Notes under the pieces: generated by a model
Database searches by the model: none
Told to the model about the DNA's origin: nothing
What the model saw: the letters and a program-made list of their open reading frames with translations, nothing else
Assembly: GCA_028714855.1 (NCBI GenBank)
Contig: JAQTLP010000005.1
Span: 124,001-188,000, forward strand
DNA from: Phycisphaerae bacterium
GTDB lineage: Bacteria > Planctomycetota > Phycisphaerae > Sedimentisphaerales > Anaerobacaceae
Direction: 5' to 3'
Length of the DNA: 64,000 nucleotides
Program-made: the position numbers and the translations under genes
Shown: positions 56,172 through 64,000 of the stretch, one piece after another
How the letters are laid out: every line of letters begins with the position of its first letter
How positions within the stretch are numbered: position 1 is the first letter of the stretch

Positions 56172-56999
56172 TTAGTTTTGTCCCGTGAGTTTTTTCAGCA
56201 GACTCCTGAGGACATATGCAAATTCCCAGCTTCTGCCTTTGCTTTCTTTTAAAAGCTTTGTTCCTTCTTTCGTAGCGGTTTTGCCCAGTTGTATGGTCGT
56301 GCCAAGGGTTGACTTCATGGCAGCAATCATCTCGTTAGGCAAAACACCTGTCCCTTTATCCGCCACGCCGGCTACTATGGCTGCCAAGATCTTCCTGGAC
56401 AATTCGGCCGTATCCAAGTCGTTATCGCGGCCTAAATCGGTCATCACGATAGGGTCAAGATTAAACGTAATGGTATCTACCTTTCCGGGGACAGGCAGCA
56501 ACTTTGCCTTAACTATTACGTCAGTAATTTCGATGTTATTGACGTGGATTTTTTTCCCGTCTTTTCCAGATTTGCCTTCGGCTTTTCGCCGATCGGACAC
56601 CGCTTTCATCACATCTTGAAGGTTATTACCGGAAACACCTCTTTGCTCAAGAAAGATATTTACTCCATCGAGTTTGATTTCTTTTATATCAACCCTCTCA
56701 CCCAGAAGCGCCCTTACATCAACTTCGATTTTGGCACTTTTCAGCTCAAGCAGCTTATCGTACCGATAACCAGGCGGATTATTAACTGAAAGATTACTAA
56801 TGCTAAGCTTGCCTGCGAAAATTTGCAGGTCGACATCCCCCACACTTACCCCGACGTTTAAGGCTTTGGTCGCCGCGACCTCGATACCCATTTTTAAGGC
56901 ATGGTCGGCAAAAATATCAATGGCTATCGCCGCAACGGCAGCCAGAATCAGAACAGCCGGCAGAATAACCCACACAATTTTTTTTAAAGATTTTTTCAT
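56172..56999 (-). CDS. AsmA-like membrane-anchored protein
   Basis: A 275-residue protein with an N-terminal transmembrane anchor (VILPAVLILAAVAAIAIDIF) and a periplasmic body. The region VGVSVGDVDLQIFAGKLSISNLSVNNPPGY resembles the repeated beta-taco units of the AsmA/DUF748 class, which in other bacteria affect outer-membrane lipid transport. It is much shorter than classical AsmA. It lies downstream of murA on the same strand, 14 bases after its stop. Confidence 0.62.
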   Translation of the reverse strand: MKKSLKKIVWVILPAVLILAAVAAIAIDIFADHALKMGIEVAATKALNVGVSVGDVDLQIFAGKLSISNLSVNNPPGYRYDKLLELKSAKIEVDVRALLGERVDIKEIKLDGVNIFLEQRGVSGNNLQDVMKAVSDRRKAEGKSGKDGKKIHVNNIEITDVIVKAKLLPVPGKVDTITFNLDPIVMTDLGRDNDLDTAELSRKILAAIVAGVADKGTGVLPNEMIAAMKSTLGTTIQLGKTATKEGTKLLKESKGRSWEFAYVLRSLLKKLTGQN

Positions 57000-57013
57000 T
57001 TTCTAACCTCACC

Positions 57014-58312
57014 CTAAACTTTCTCTCCGGCCAAACTTTCAGCAGGCTCACGAAAGATTTTTGCACCGACCAGATTCAATTTTTCTTCGATTTTTTCATA
57101 GCCGCGGTCGATGTGATAAACTCTGTTGACAATTGTGGTGCCTTCAGCAACCATACCGGCGAGAACCAGCGCCGCCGACGCCCTCAGGTCAGAGGCCATT
57201 ACAGGGGCGGCAATCAGTTTCTTTACACCCGCTACTATGACCGTAGGCCCTTCTTTGCGCAAATTCGCCGCCATTCGATTCAGTTCAGCGATGTGCATAA
57301 ACCTGTCAGGAAAAACTTTTTCAATCACAATGCTATTACCTTTGGCAAGTGACAGAAGTGCCATAAACTGAGCCTGCAAATCGGTAGGAAAACCCGGATA
57401 AGGCTGTGTGGTAATATCAGCCGGTTTAATTGTTGAGCTTTTGCGGGCAACGACACAGCCATCGTCTGCGGCTTCGACTGTTACCCCAATACTTCTTAAC
57501 CTGTCAACAACAGCCATCATATCCTCGAGCCGACAATTCTGAATATGAAGCGAGCCTGACGTTATAGCGGCAGCAACCATAAAAGTCCCGGCCTCGATTC
57601 TGTCGGGAATTACCTGATGTTCGGCCGGGGCCAACTCTTTAACTCCTTCGATAATCAGCCTGGGTGAACCGATACCGTTTATCTTAGCACCCATTTTGGT
57701 AAGGCAGTTCGCCAAATCAACTATTTCCGGTTCGCAGGCAGCCGACTCGATAGTCGTCTTACCCTTGGCCAGTGTTGCGGCCATTAACACATTTGCCGTG
57801 CCTAATACAGTCGAGCCAAAGGGCCCGCCCATAAAAATATCTTTCCCCCTCAATCCGTTCTTAGGCGCCTCGGCGACAACATAGCCGTTTTTAAGATGGA
57901 TTTTCGCGCCAAGCTCAGAAAGGCCCCGCAGATGAATGTCGATGGGCCTGTCGCCAATAGCGCATCCGCCCGGCATTGAAACCTCCACCCTGCCGCAGCG
58001 AGCAAGCAACGGGCCGAGTATGCAAACACTCGCCCGCATTCTGCGGACAATGTCATACTCGCCAACCGGATTATCAATTGTTTCCGAATCGATGCACAAA
58101 TCCCCGTTTGGTTTTCGTGTAAATCCGCAACCCAATTGGTCAAGCAGCTGGCCAAAAACGGTAATATCAGAAAGATATGGCACGGCTTTTATAACCGATT
58201 TGCCGGCAGCTAACATAGTGGCGGCCATTATCGGCAAAGAAGCGTTTTTGGAACCATTTACATTAACGGCCCCCGAAAGCCGGACAGGCCCTTCGATGCG
58301 AAATATATCCAT
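57014..58312 (-). CDS. murA: UDP-GlcNAc 1-carboxyvinyltransferase MurA
   Basis: A 432-residue EPSP-synthase-fold enzyme, the first committed step of peptidoglycan synthesis (PEP transfer to UDP-GlcNAc). NGSKNASLP at the N-terminus, the active-site C117 in MPGGCAIGDRPIDIH (113-127) and the conserved DRIEAGTFM block are present. The catalytic Cys makes it fosfomycin-sensitive by sequence. Its presence indicates a true cell wall. Confidence 0.96.
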   Translation of the reverse strand: MDIFRIEGPVRLSGAVNVNGSKNASLPIMAATMLAAGKSVIKAVPYLSDITVFGQLLDQLGCGFTRKPNGDLCIDSETIDNPVGEYDIVRRMRASVCILGPLLARCGRVEVSMPGGCAIGDRPIDIHLRGLSELGAKIHLKNGYVVAEAPKNGLRGKDIFMGGPFGSTVLGTANVLMAATLAKGKTTIESAACEPEIVDLANCLTKMGAKINGIGSPRLIIEGVKELAPAEHQVIPDRIEAGTFMVAAAITSGSLHIQNCRLEDMMAVVDRLRSIGVTVEAADDGCVVARKSSTIKPADITTQPYPGFPTDLQAQFMALLSLAKGNSIVIEKVFPDRFMHIAELNRMAANLRKEGPTVIVAGVKKLIAAPVMASDLRASAALVLAGMVAEGTTIVNRVYHIDRGYEKIEEKLNLVGAKIFREPAESLAGEKV

Positions 58313-58404
58313 AATCTATTTTCCCCCGGGCGGCACTAATTCTCAACATAAGCTAATAGACCAGACACAGACAAAAAAATTGGTGCTGCCCGAACGTTTT
58401 TGGT

Positions 58405-58433
58405 AATGTAGCACAAAACAGGCTTAGTTTCAA
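58405..58433 (-). promoter_or_regulatory. Promoter of murA
   Basis: On the minus strand TTGAAA (58433-58428), 17-base spacer, TACATT (58410-58405). The leader to the murA ATG is about 85 bases. Confidence 0.45.
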
Positions 58434-58453
58434 GGTTGCAAAAGTATATAACG

Positions 58454-59314
58454 ATGAATATTCCTGAGATTATTAAATCCGCCTGCGGCGAAGTCAGCTA
58501 CACAATCGCAATTGACTTCGTTATTTTCCTTGCAGGACTATTAATATTCGGCAACTGGCTGCTCAAAACATCCTTAGGCAGAAAATCTTTATCCGATTCG
58601 GTGCCGCGCCGAAACAATATGCCTCTCTATTTGCCATTTGTTTCGCTGTTTATCTGGTTCGGGGCTGTCTCGCTCGCAACATCAGTTACAGAAAAATTTT
58701 TGCCCGCCCTGCAGGACTGGCAAAAGGCTTTCCTGGATAATCTTATCCTCTGCATTGGAGAGATAACAGCAATAGCGGCAGTTGTTTTGCTGGCAAGAGC
58801 CAGTTTTGCCCGGCGATTAAAGGGGTTCGGGGTAAATTTCAGGACAATTCACAAAGATATTCCCGCAGCTTTGCTGAACTTGGTTTCTGTCTGGCCTCTT
58901 ATAGCAGTGATGTTAATCCTGACGATGCACGTCGGCAAACTTATCATAGGGCCTGATTTTGAATTACAACCGCACGAGGAACTCGAAACGATAAGAGCAT
59001 ATTCGCAACTGCCGGTCAGGGCGCTGATTATCGTTACTGCCATAGCGATAGTGCCTGTGTTTGAAGAAATGCTTTTTCGCGGCCTGTTTCAAACAATGCT
59101 GCGTTCTATTTTAGCAAAACCCTGGCCATCAATTGCAATAAGCTCCGGCTTATTCGTACTGGCACATTCAAATGCGGGACATTGGCCGGCCCTGTTTGTG
59201 CTCTCGGTGTGTATGGGTTATTCGTATGAAAAGAGCGGCTCGCTGCTGCGTCCTATCTTTATTCACGCAATTTTCAACGCAATCAGCATCATAGGAACTT
59301 TATATAACATATAA
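58454..59314 (+). CDS. CPBP-family intramembrane metalloprotease
   Basis: A 286-residue membrane protein with about seven hydrophobic segments. The CPBP/Abi motifs are EEMLFRG (motif 1), FVLAHSNAGH-like (motif 2) and HAIFNAIS (motif 3). These glutamates and histidines form the metal or catalytic site of the Rce1 family. Targets unknown. The frame starts at TTG 58436; ATG 58454 is preferred. Confidence 0.83.
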   Translation: MNIPEIIKSACGEVSYTIAIDFVIFLAGLLIFGNWLLKTSLGRKSLSDSVPRRNNMPLYLPFVSLFIWFGAVSLATSVTEKFLPALQDWQKAFLDNLILCIGEITAIAAVVLLARASFARRLKGFGVNFRTIHKDIPAALLNLVSVWPLIAVMLILTMHVGKLIIGPDFELQPHEELETIRAYSQLPVRALIIVTAIAIVPVFEEMLFRGLFQTMLRSILAKPWPSIAISSGLFVLAHSNAGHWPALFVLSVCMGYSYEKSGSLLRPIFIHAIFNAISIIGTLYNI

Positions 59315-59348
59315 TGTGCAGTAAGATGCAGCAGGCCGTTATATATTT

Positions 59349-59966
59349 TCATAGTACTATAAGCAAAAGTATAACCAGGCCGAAAGCTGTTATAATTATT
59401 CCTGAAACTTTATTAAACATGGTCAACTTATCTAAGCTTATCTTTCCATGAAGGATACCAGCTATACCGCAAAGCATAACCCACCAAAGAGCTGAGCCGG
59501 TAAATACACCCGCAACCGACAAACCAACGGAAATATAACGTGCGCTCGAAGTTAACGTGCCTAAACCGGCAAATACCGCTGCAAAAACGAGAATCGTAAC
59601 AGGGCTTGTAATCGCAAGCAAAAAGGTCGACCCGTAATTACCAATATGAGTGGGTACATTGGCTGAAGAACCCTGTCCAGCCGACTTTGACAGAAAAGTC
59701 TTAATTCCAAGGTAACAAAGAAAAAGACCGCCAAAGAGCCGAATCCATAGCTGCTTTTCAACTAAAAATGTCGAGATAACCGTAAGGCCCAAAGCGGCAA
59801 TCAAGCCGTATATGGCATCGGCGGTAGCGGCTCCAAGCCCTGAAACCAGGCCGTGCATTTTCCCCTCACTCAAAGTCCGCTGTATACACAGCAACCCGAC
59901 CGGTCCAACGGGTGTGGCAACCAGGAACCCAACAATAAGGCCTTTTAAAAATATATCAGCAGCCAT
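59349..59966 (-). CDS. LysE-family amino acid exporter
   Basis: A 205-residue protein with six hydrophobic segments and the LysE signature FLVATPVGPVGLLCIQRTL near the N-terminus, followed by the family GLGAATADAIYGLIA. It exports amino acids such as lysine. It starts seven bases after the dapB stop (ATG 59966; the longer frame to 60029 would overlap dapB). The pairing with lysine biosynthesis suggests lysine or diaminopimelate overflow control (inference). Confidence 0.82.
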   Translation of the reverse strand: MAADIFLKGLIVGFLVATPVGPVGLLCIQRTLSEGKMHGLVSGLGAATADAIYGLIAALGLTVISTFLVEKQLWIRLFGGLFLCYLGIKTFLSKSAGQGSSANVPTHIGNYGSTFLLAITSPVTILVFAAVFAGLGTLTSSARYISVGLSVAGVFTGSALWWVMLCGIAGILHGKISLDKLTMFNKVSGIIITAFGLVILLLIVL

Positions 59967-59973
59967 TTTATAT

Positions 59974-60771
59974 TTAACCAATTCCAAGGACGTCGGCCAT
60001 CGAGTAAAGTCCGGGCTTTTTTCCAACAAGCCACCGTGCCGCCCGCAACGCCCCTGCCGCGAAAGTGTCCCTGCTATGCGCAGTATGGTTCAGAGTTACC
60101 GTTTCGCCGAGCGTGCTGAAGATTGCCGAGTGGATACCAACAACGTCTCCTGCACGTACGGCGTGCATGCCGATAGCGCCTTTCTGTCTAATGGTGTCTT
60201 TGCCGCTTCTGCCGTGAACGAGACAATCGGGGAATTTTTTTCCGGTCGCCTTGCAGATATTCTCAGCCAATGTCAGGGCTGAGCCGCTCGGAGCATCTTT
60301 TTTGAATCGATGGTGCTGCTCGATTATTTCCGTATCATACTCGTCGCCAAGCATCGAAGCAACTTTACCAACCAGCGAGAACAAAACGTTCATCCCTATA
60401 CTCATATTAGTTCCATATATAACAGGGATTTTCGCCGAGGCGGTCTTTATTTTTTCACGCTGTTTCTCGGTCAGACCTGTAGTGCCCAACACCAACGCGG
60501 CACCGCCTTTAAGACAGTAATCAATAGTACCATCCGCCGCTGCAGGCTGCGAGAAATCGATGGCCACGTCGGCACCGGCCGAGTAGGCACTATCCAGCTT
60601 AACATTTATCGGCCCTGCTGACGCCGCAAGACCGGCATCTTTACCTATATCAGGATGACCTTTTGTTTCAACTGCTGCAATAATATCAAACCATCCAGCG
60701 TCTATATTCAGTGAAATGATGCGCCTGCCCATCCGACCGGCAGCACCGACTATTATCAGTTTAGGACGCAT
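59974..60771 (-). CDS. dapB: 4-hydroxy-tetrahydrodipicolinate reductase
   Basis: A 265-residue DapB in the diaminopimelate/lysine pathway. The NAD(P)-binding GAAGRMGRRI is at 9-18. The catalytic and substrate block EIIEQHHRFKKDAPSGSAL is intact. AAGGAG lies upstream of the ATG. It is cotranscribed with the LysE exporter. Confidence 0.94.
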   Translation of the reverse strand: MRPKLIIVGAAGRMGRRIISLNIDAGWFDIIAAVETKGHPDIGKDAGLAASAGPINVKLDSAYSAGADVAIDFSQPAAADGTIDYCLKGGAALVLGTTGLTEKQREKIKTASAKIPVIYGTNMSIGMNVLFSLVGKVASMLGDEYDTEIIEQHHRFKKDAPSGSALTLAENICKATGKKFPDCLVHGRSGKDTIRQKGAIGMHAVRAGDVVGIHSAIFSTLGETVTLNHTAHSRDTFAAGALRAARWLVGKKPGLYSMADVLGIG

Positions 60772-60857
60772 TTTCGAGCTCCTTAATAAGCGTTTTGGAT
60801 GAGAATTGAACTAACGTAACAAACAGGGCGTATATTTGCAAGACCAAAGGATTACAG

Positions 60858-60893
60858 TTGACTATTTCGTCCGGCCGGTTATAAAATAACCGG
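60858..60893 (+). promoter_or_regulatory. Promoter with palindromic operator upstream of glycine-zipper gene
   Basis: TTGACT (60858-60863), 16-base spacer, TATAAA (60880-60885). A perfect palindrome, CCGGTTAT-AAA-ATAACCGG (60875-60893), overlaps the -10 box and would allow a dimeric repressor to block it. It lies in the dapB/glycine-zipper divergent spacer. Confidence 0.6.
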
Positions 60894-60935
60894 TACTATA
60901 GTAAAATATATTTTTAGATTTGATGGAGGTATAAA

Positions 60936-61391
60936 ATGGTTAAAAGTTTAGTGACAACTCTAATTATAGCTGTTATGGGCGTAGGGCTGGCATTTACTTG
61001 CGGCTGTGAAAGCGACGCACAAACTGGCGCCCTTATCGGCACGGCGGCCGGCGCCGGTGTCGGCCAGGCAATAGGCCATAATACGCAATCAACGCTGATT
61101 GGTGCAGGAGTAGGCGCAGCAGGCGGCTATATGATAGGCAACGAATCGGACAAGAAAAAAACAAAAGCCGAAATGCAAAGTCTCCAACAGCAAAATATGC
61201 AACTGCAACAGCAAAATGCACAAGTACAGCAGGAAATGAGCACCGTTACTATCAACGTCACCAACAGCAACGGCTCCATTTCTCCCGTAACTCTGAGGAA
61301 GCAAGGTGTTGTTTACATCGGCCCAAGAGGCGAAACATATACGACCCTGCCGACACAAGAACAGCTAAAACAGGCGGGATACGGTTTTTAA
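60936..61391 (+). CDS. Glycine-zipper domain lipoprotein
   Basis: A 151-residue protein. The signal peptide ends in a Cys pair (FTCGC), so it may be a lipoprotein, although the box is atypical. Two glycine-zipper segments, GALIGTAAGAGVGQAIGH and LIGAGVGAAGGYMIG, form membrane-associated helices. Then come a Gln-rich coiled coil (LQQQNMQLQQQ) and a small C-terminal domain. TGGAGG precedes the ATG. Family members act in envelope maintenance; the exact role is unknown. Confidence 0.72.
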   Translation: MVKSLVTTLIIAVMGVGLAFTCGCESDAQTGALIGTAAGAGVGQAIGHNTQSTLIGAGVGAAGGYMIGNESDKKKTKAEMQSLQQQNMQLQQQNAQVQQEMSTVTINVTNSNGSISPVTLRKQGVVYIGPRGETYTTLPTQEQLKQAGYGF

Positions 61392-61444
61392 AGATTGGTT
61401 AAATGGTAATTGGTAACTGGGGATTCAACCAGTTACCAATTCCG

Positions 61445-62245
61445 CTATGTGGGGTTATAAATAGCCTCTGCGTAACCGGGCTGTTTTTGGGGCCGATTAG
61501 GCCATTTCAATACACCAAATAAAAAGTCGCTTGCCTGCCGCAGCATCACGGGCGGCATAGGCGGGCACATCTCAAATGAACCTATTACATCATTGTCGTA
61601 GTTGCTTAAAACATCCAACAGATACTCCCAATTTTTACGGGCTATACCGCCTCGCACGCCGGGCGGCTCATGGTCGTCCGCGTGGCCGTAATTGTCACTC
61701 AGATGCAAATGGGCCACCCTCTCGCTCAGCTCATCCACATACTGCTTGAAAGCAAATTCACGATCCAGACTGGCATAGCCGATATCGAGGCAATACCAAA
61801 TAGATTCAAACTTTTCACCAATCTGTTTGAGCGCCGACAATCGGCCGGTTTCGAGGCACAACTTTACATTATTAAGCTCGGCCAGCTTGACTACTTCTTC
61901 GGCAAAAGCATAATCGTCGGGCCCCGGGGCATTCGGAATACCCAAACTTTTGAAGTCGGCCACGATATTTGCTCCGAGCAGTTTGGCGCATCCGATTTGC
62001 TCATCCCACTTTTCTAATGTGGGCACGTCGTTACGGGAACGCATAGAGACCAGCATACCTTCAGTAGCCTCAGCAAGTCTGGACCAATTACGTCTCTCAT
62101 AACGGCAGTCACTTTGACCTTTTATATGAGGCCATAGCTCCACCCCGAAACCGCAAGACTTCAAGAATTGACATTCCTGCTCAAAAGAGAGGTGATGCTC
62201 CTGCCCCCAAAATAACATCGTTGAAACAACATATCTAATCCGCAT
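61445..62245 (-). CDS. Sugar phosphate isomerase/epimerase-like TIM-barrel protein
   Basis: A 266-residue protein with the AP-endonuclease-2/xylose isomerase-like barrel. Metal-site acids and histidines are in KLCLETGR, WYCLDIGYA and VAHLHLSDNYGHADDH. No reaction can be assigned; the family includes isomerases, epimerases and myo-inosose dehydratases. It converges with the glycine-zipper gene; the spacer carries GGTAATTGGTAACTGG and its inverse. Confidence 0.75.
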   Translation of the reverse strand: MRIRYVVSTMLFWGQEHHLSFEQECQFLKSCGFGVELWPHIKGQSDCRYERRNWSRLAEATEGMLVSMRSRNDVPTLEKWDEQIGCAKLLGANIVADFKSLGIPNAPGPDDYAFAEEVVKLAELNNVKLCLETGRLSALKQIGEKFESIWYCLDIGYASLDREFAFKQYVDELSERVAHLHLSDNYGHADDHEPPGVRGGIARKNWEYLLDVLSNYDNDVIGSFEMCPPMPPVMLRQASDFLFGVLKWPNRPQKQPGYAEAIYNPT

Positions 62246-62551
62246 TACGCCATCTCCATCTTACGGCCTATAAAGTATGCTCTCCCCATGTTTCCATATG
62301 CCGAGAGACATCCCAAAGCATATATAATATCGATTAAAAACAAACGGAGCTTTAGGCTCAACCCCTTCGACAAGCTCAGGGCAGACAAAGGCGCGTTTTC
62401 CTGAATTAGGAGCCGGCAACCCTGATTTTAACCGCCTTAAGACGTCTCTAAGCGAAGAAAAACCGCTTTCCGCATAACGTCTTTGTCCAATAATAAATAT
62501 AAATTTACGCCGGTGAAACAGCCGGAAGCAGTTAATATAGAAAAATTTATA
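62246..62551. other. Spacer with degenerate repeats, no gene
   Basis: No real gene is seen, although a minus frame of 98 codons exists. It contains the CCTTCGACAAGCTCAGG palindromic core at 62364-62380, read as PELVEG in that frame. It ends just before the rpmE promoter. Confidence 0.55.
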
Positions 62552-62579
62552 TTGCAAAATCTGCTAATATTGTTAGAAT
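62552..62579 (+). promoter_or_regulatory. Promoter of rpmE
   Basis: TTGCAA (62552-62557), 16-base spacer, TAGAAT (62574-62579). Transcription should start about 19 bases before the ATG at 62605, with AGGAG in between. Confidence 0.6.
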
Positions 62580-62604
62580 TCCTCGTTTTAGGAGCATTTT
62601 AGTT

Positions 62605-62826
62605 ATGAAGAAAGATATACATCCAAAATATCAAAAGGTAGTGGTTCATTGCGGCTGCGGGAGTACATTCGAGACTTTCAGCACAGCAGAAGAAATACAC
62701 GCCGAAATCTGTTCGATGTGCCATCCATTCTATACAGGCAAGCAGAAATTCGTCGATACCGCGGGACGGATAGAGCGGTTCCAAAAGAAATACGGCAAAG
62801 ATTACTTCAAGAAAAAAGAAAAATAA
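62605..62826 (+). CDS. rpmE: 50S ribosomal protein L31 (zinc type)
   Basis: A 73-residue L31 with C16, C18, C36 and C39 (HCGCG, then [13 protein letters not shown]), the zinc-binding C+ form. The start [16 protein letters not shown] is canonical. It is upstream of prfA, as is common. Confidence 0.96.
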   Translation: MKKDIHPKYQKVVVHCGCGSTFETFSTAEEIHAEICSMCHPFYTGKQKFVDTAGRIERFQKKYGKDYFKKKEK

Positions 62827-62927
62827 CAGCCGGCTTTCCAGTTATAATGGCATTTAGCGTTTAGTTTTCTTCCCGTTATTTTTATCCGCCTTACGCCCGG
62901 CGGATTTACCTTCGCAGGACCGTCTCT

Positions 62928-64000
62928 ATGGCTGAAGAAAAAAGCACTCTCATGGCAAAACTCGATGCAATCGAGCTCCGCTACAGCGAAATCGAAAAGC
63001 AAATTGCCGACCCGGCAATCACAAGCGATTCAGTAAAGCTGATTGCGCTTGCCAAAGAGCAGGGAAAACTGAAAACAACCGTCGCTAAATATCGCGAATA
63101 CAAGAAAACCATCTCCAGCCTGGAAGAAGCCGAACACATATTAAGAGACGCCACCGCGGACGAAGATTTCAAAAATCTGGCAAAAGAAGAAATCAGTCCG
63201 CTCGAAGCCAAAAAGAAAGCGCTTCTCGAAGAAATGCAAAATATTCTCCTGTCGGGCGATGATATGGGTATCGACTCAATCATAATGGAAATACGCGCAG
63301 GCACCGGCGGCGAAGAAGCCGCCTTGTTCGCACGCGATTTATACAATATGTACACAAAATACGCTGAGGGGCGCAAGTGGAAAATCGAACATCTTAGTTT
63401 TAGCCCGGCAGAAATGGGCGGCTTTCGCGAAGTTATATTCAGCGTGAAAGGCCGGGGAGTATGGTCCGAATTAGGGTATGAATGCGGCGGGCATCGCGTT
63501 CAGCGCGTGCCAGAAACCGAAGCGCAGGGAAGGATTCACACTTCCGCCGCAACAGTAGCGGTATTACCCGAGCCGGAAGAACTTGATATCCCGATTGCCG
63601 AAAGCGATGTCATTGAACATGTATGCAGGTCGGGCGGGCCGGGCGGACAAAGCGTTAACAAGCTTAACAGCGCGATTAAACTCGAACATATACCAACAGG
63701 AATTACCGTCAGCATGCAGGAGGATAAAAGCCAGCATAAAAACCGTGCCAAGGCATGGCGGCTCCTCAGGAGCAGGGTTTACGAACACTACCAGAGCAAA
63801 AAACGAGCACAGCGCGATTCACAGCGCAAAATTATGATCGGCTCAGGCGACAGGTCTGAAAAAATAAGAACATATAACTTCCCGCAAAATCGCGTCACCG
63901 ACCACAGAATAAACTTGTCGCTTTACAACCTCGACAAAATAACAGCCGGTGATATGGATGAACTTATTGCTGCACTGAAAGAGCACGACAGACAGCAACG
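62928..64000 (+). CDS. prfA: Peptide chain release factor 1, N-terminal 357 codons
   Basis: RF1 starting MAEEKSTLMAKLDAIELR. The frame is open to the window end (357 codons), so the extreme C-terminus is missing. The stop-codon recognition stretch reads RVPETEAQGRIHTSA (the PxT tripeptide is PET; E. coli has PAT) and the catalytic loop is SGGPGGQSVNK, with Ser after GGQ where E. coli has His. It recognises UAA/UAG. It lies 101 bases after rpmE, likely in one transcript. Confidence 0.95.
   Translation, partial: MAEEKSTLMAKLDAIELRYSEIEKQIADPAITSDSVKLIALAKEQGKLKTTVAKYREYKKTISSLEEAEHILRDATADEDFKNLAKEEISPLEAKKKALLEEMQNILLSGDDMGIDSIIMEIRAGTGGEEAALFARDLYNMYTKYAEGRKWKIEHLSFSPAEMGGFREVIFSVKGRGVWSELGYECGGHRVQRVPETEAQGRIHTSAATVAVLPEPEELDIPIAESDVIEHVCRSGGPGGQSVNKLNSAIKLEHIPTGITVSMQEDKSQHKNRAKAWRLLRSRVYEHYQSKKRAQRDSQRKIMIGSGDRSEKIRTYNFPQNRVTDHRINLSLYNLDKITAGDMDELIAALKEHDRQQ

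Noticed and set aside
62261-62557. 98-codon minus frame upstream of rpmE
   Set aside because: It runs through the CTTCGACAAGCTCAG palindrome, has low-complexity sequence and overlaps the rpmE promoter. No protein family is recognised.

Overview
The window looks like a bacterial chromosome segment from the Planctomycetota, most likely a Phycisphaerae/Sedimentisphaerales-type organism. This is inferred from sequence character, not from a search. The pointers are a ribosomal protein L22 with an N-terminal Cro/C1-type HTH, an EF-Tu whose switch I lacks the usual RGITI, no rpmD between rpsE and rplO, a PEP-CTERM exported enzyme, prepilin-type and lipoprotein genes with large spacers, and intergenic spacers full of short dispersed repeats. 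MurA and MurQ indicate a peptidoglycan cell wall.

Bases 1-2020 hold the end of murQ, overlapped by a Na+/solute symporter gene (cell-wall recycling). From about 36.2 kb down to 2.05 kb, essentially everything is read leftward as one colinear translation/transcription super-cluster. Its order is tRNA-Thr, tuf, rpmG, tRNA-Trp, secE, nusG, rplKAJL, rpoBC, rpsL, rpsG, fusA, then a 550-base gap with the S10 promoter. It continues rpsJ-rplCDWB-rpsS-rplV-rpsC-rplP-rpmC-rpsQ-rplNXE-rpsZ-rpsH-rplFR-rpsE-rplO-secY-adk-map-infA-rpmJ-rpsMKD-rpoA-rplQ, a HIT protein, and initiator tRNA with a terminator. Many starts had to be moved downstream of the longest ORF, because the extra leading codon was the Shine-Dalgarno sequence read as a TTG/GTG codon (rpoA, tuf, rplB, rplF and others).

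From 36.6 to 53 kb the window is accessory. It carries a B12-binding radical SAM protein and a PEP-CTERM vanadium-haloperoxidase-like enzyme lying between a HEAT-repeat lipoprotein gene and a decayed copy of that gene's 3' end. It also carries xerD, a lipoprotein-galE-ROK kinase operon, a pentapeptide-repeat/ion-channel fusion, a lone larE, a large pseudopilin and a lipoprotein. A MjaI-type restriction-modification pair sits between two tRNA genes, beside a dispersed repeat element and a cluster of GGGGCTAAAC-ended hairpins.

From 53 to 64 kb it is housekeeping again: tRNA-Tyr, fhs-folD (one-carbon folate metabolism), an AsmA-like protein, murA, a CPBP protease, dapB with a LysE-type exporter, a glycine-zipper lipoprotein behind a palindromic promoter, a TIM-barrel sugar isomerase, rpmE and the first 357 codons of prfA.

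No CRISPR array, insertion sequence, rRNA or prophage was seen. The most interesting items are the L22-HTH fusion, the EF-Tu switch I, the hairpin repeat family, the helically phased T-tracts at 47.7-47.8 kb, the methyltransferase with a nuclease-fold-like tail, and the duplicated HEAT-gene 3' end around the haloperoxidase.
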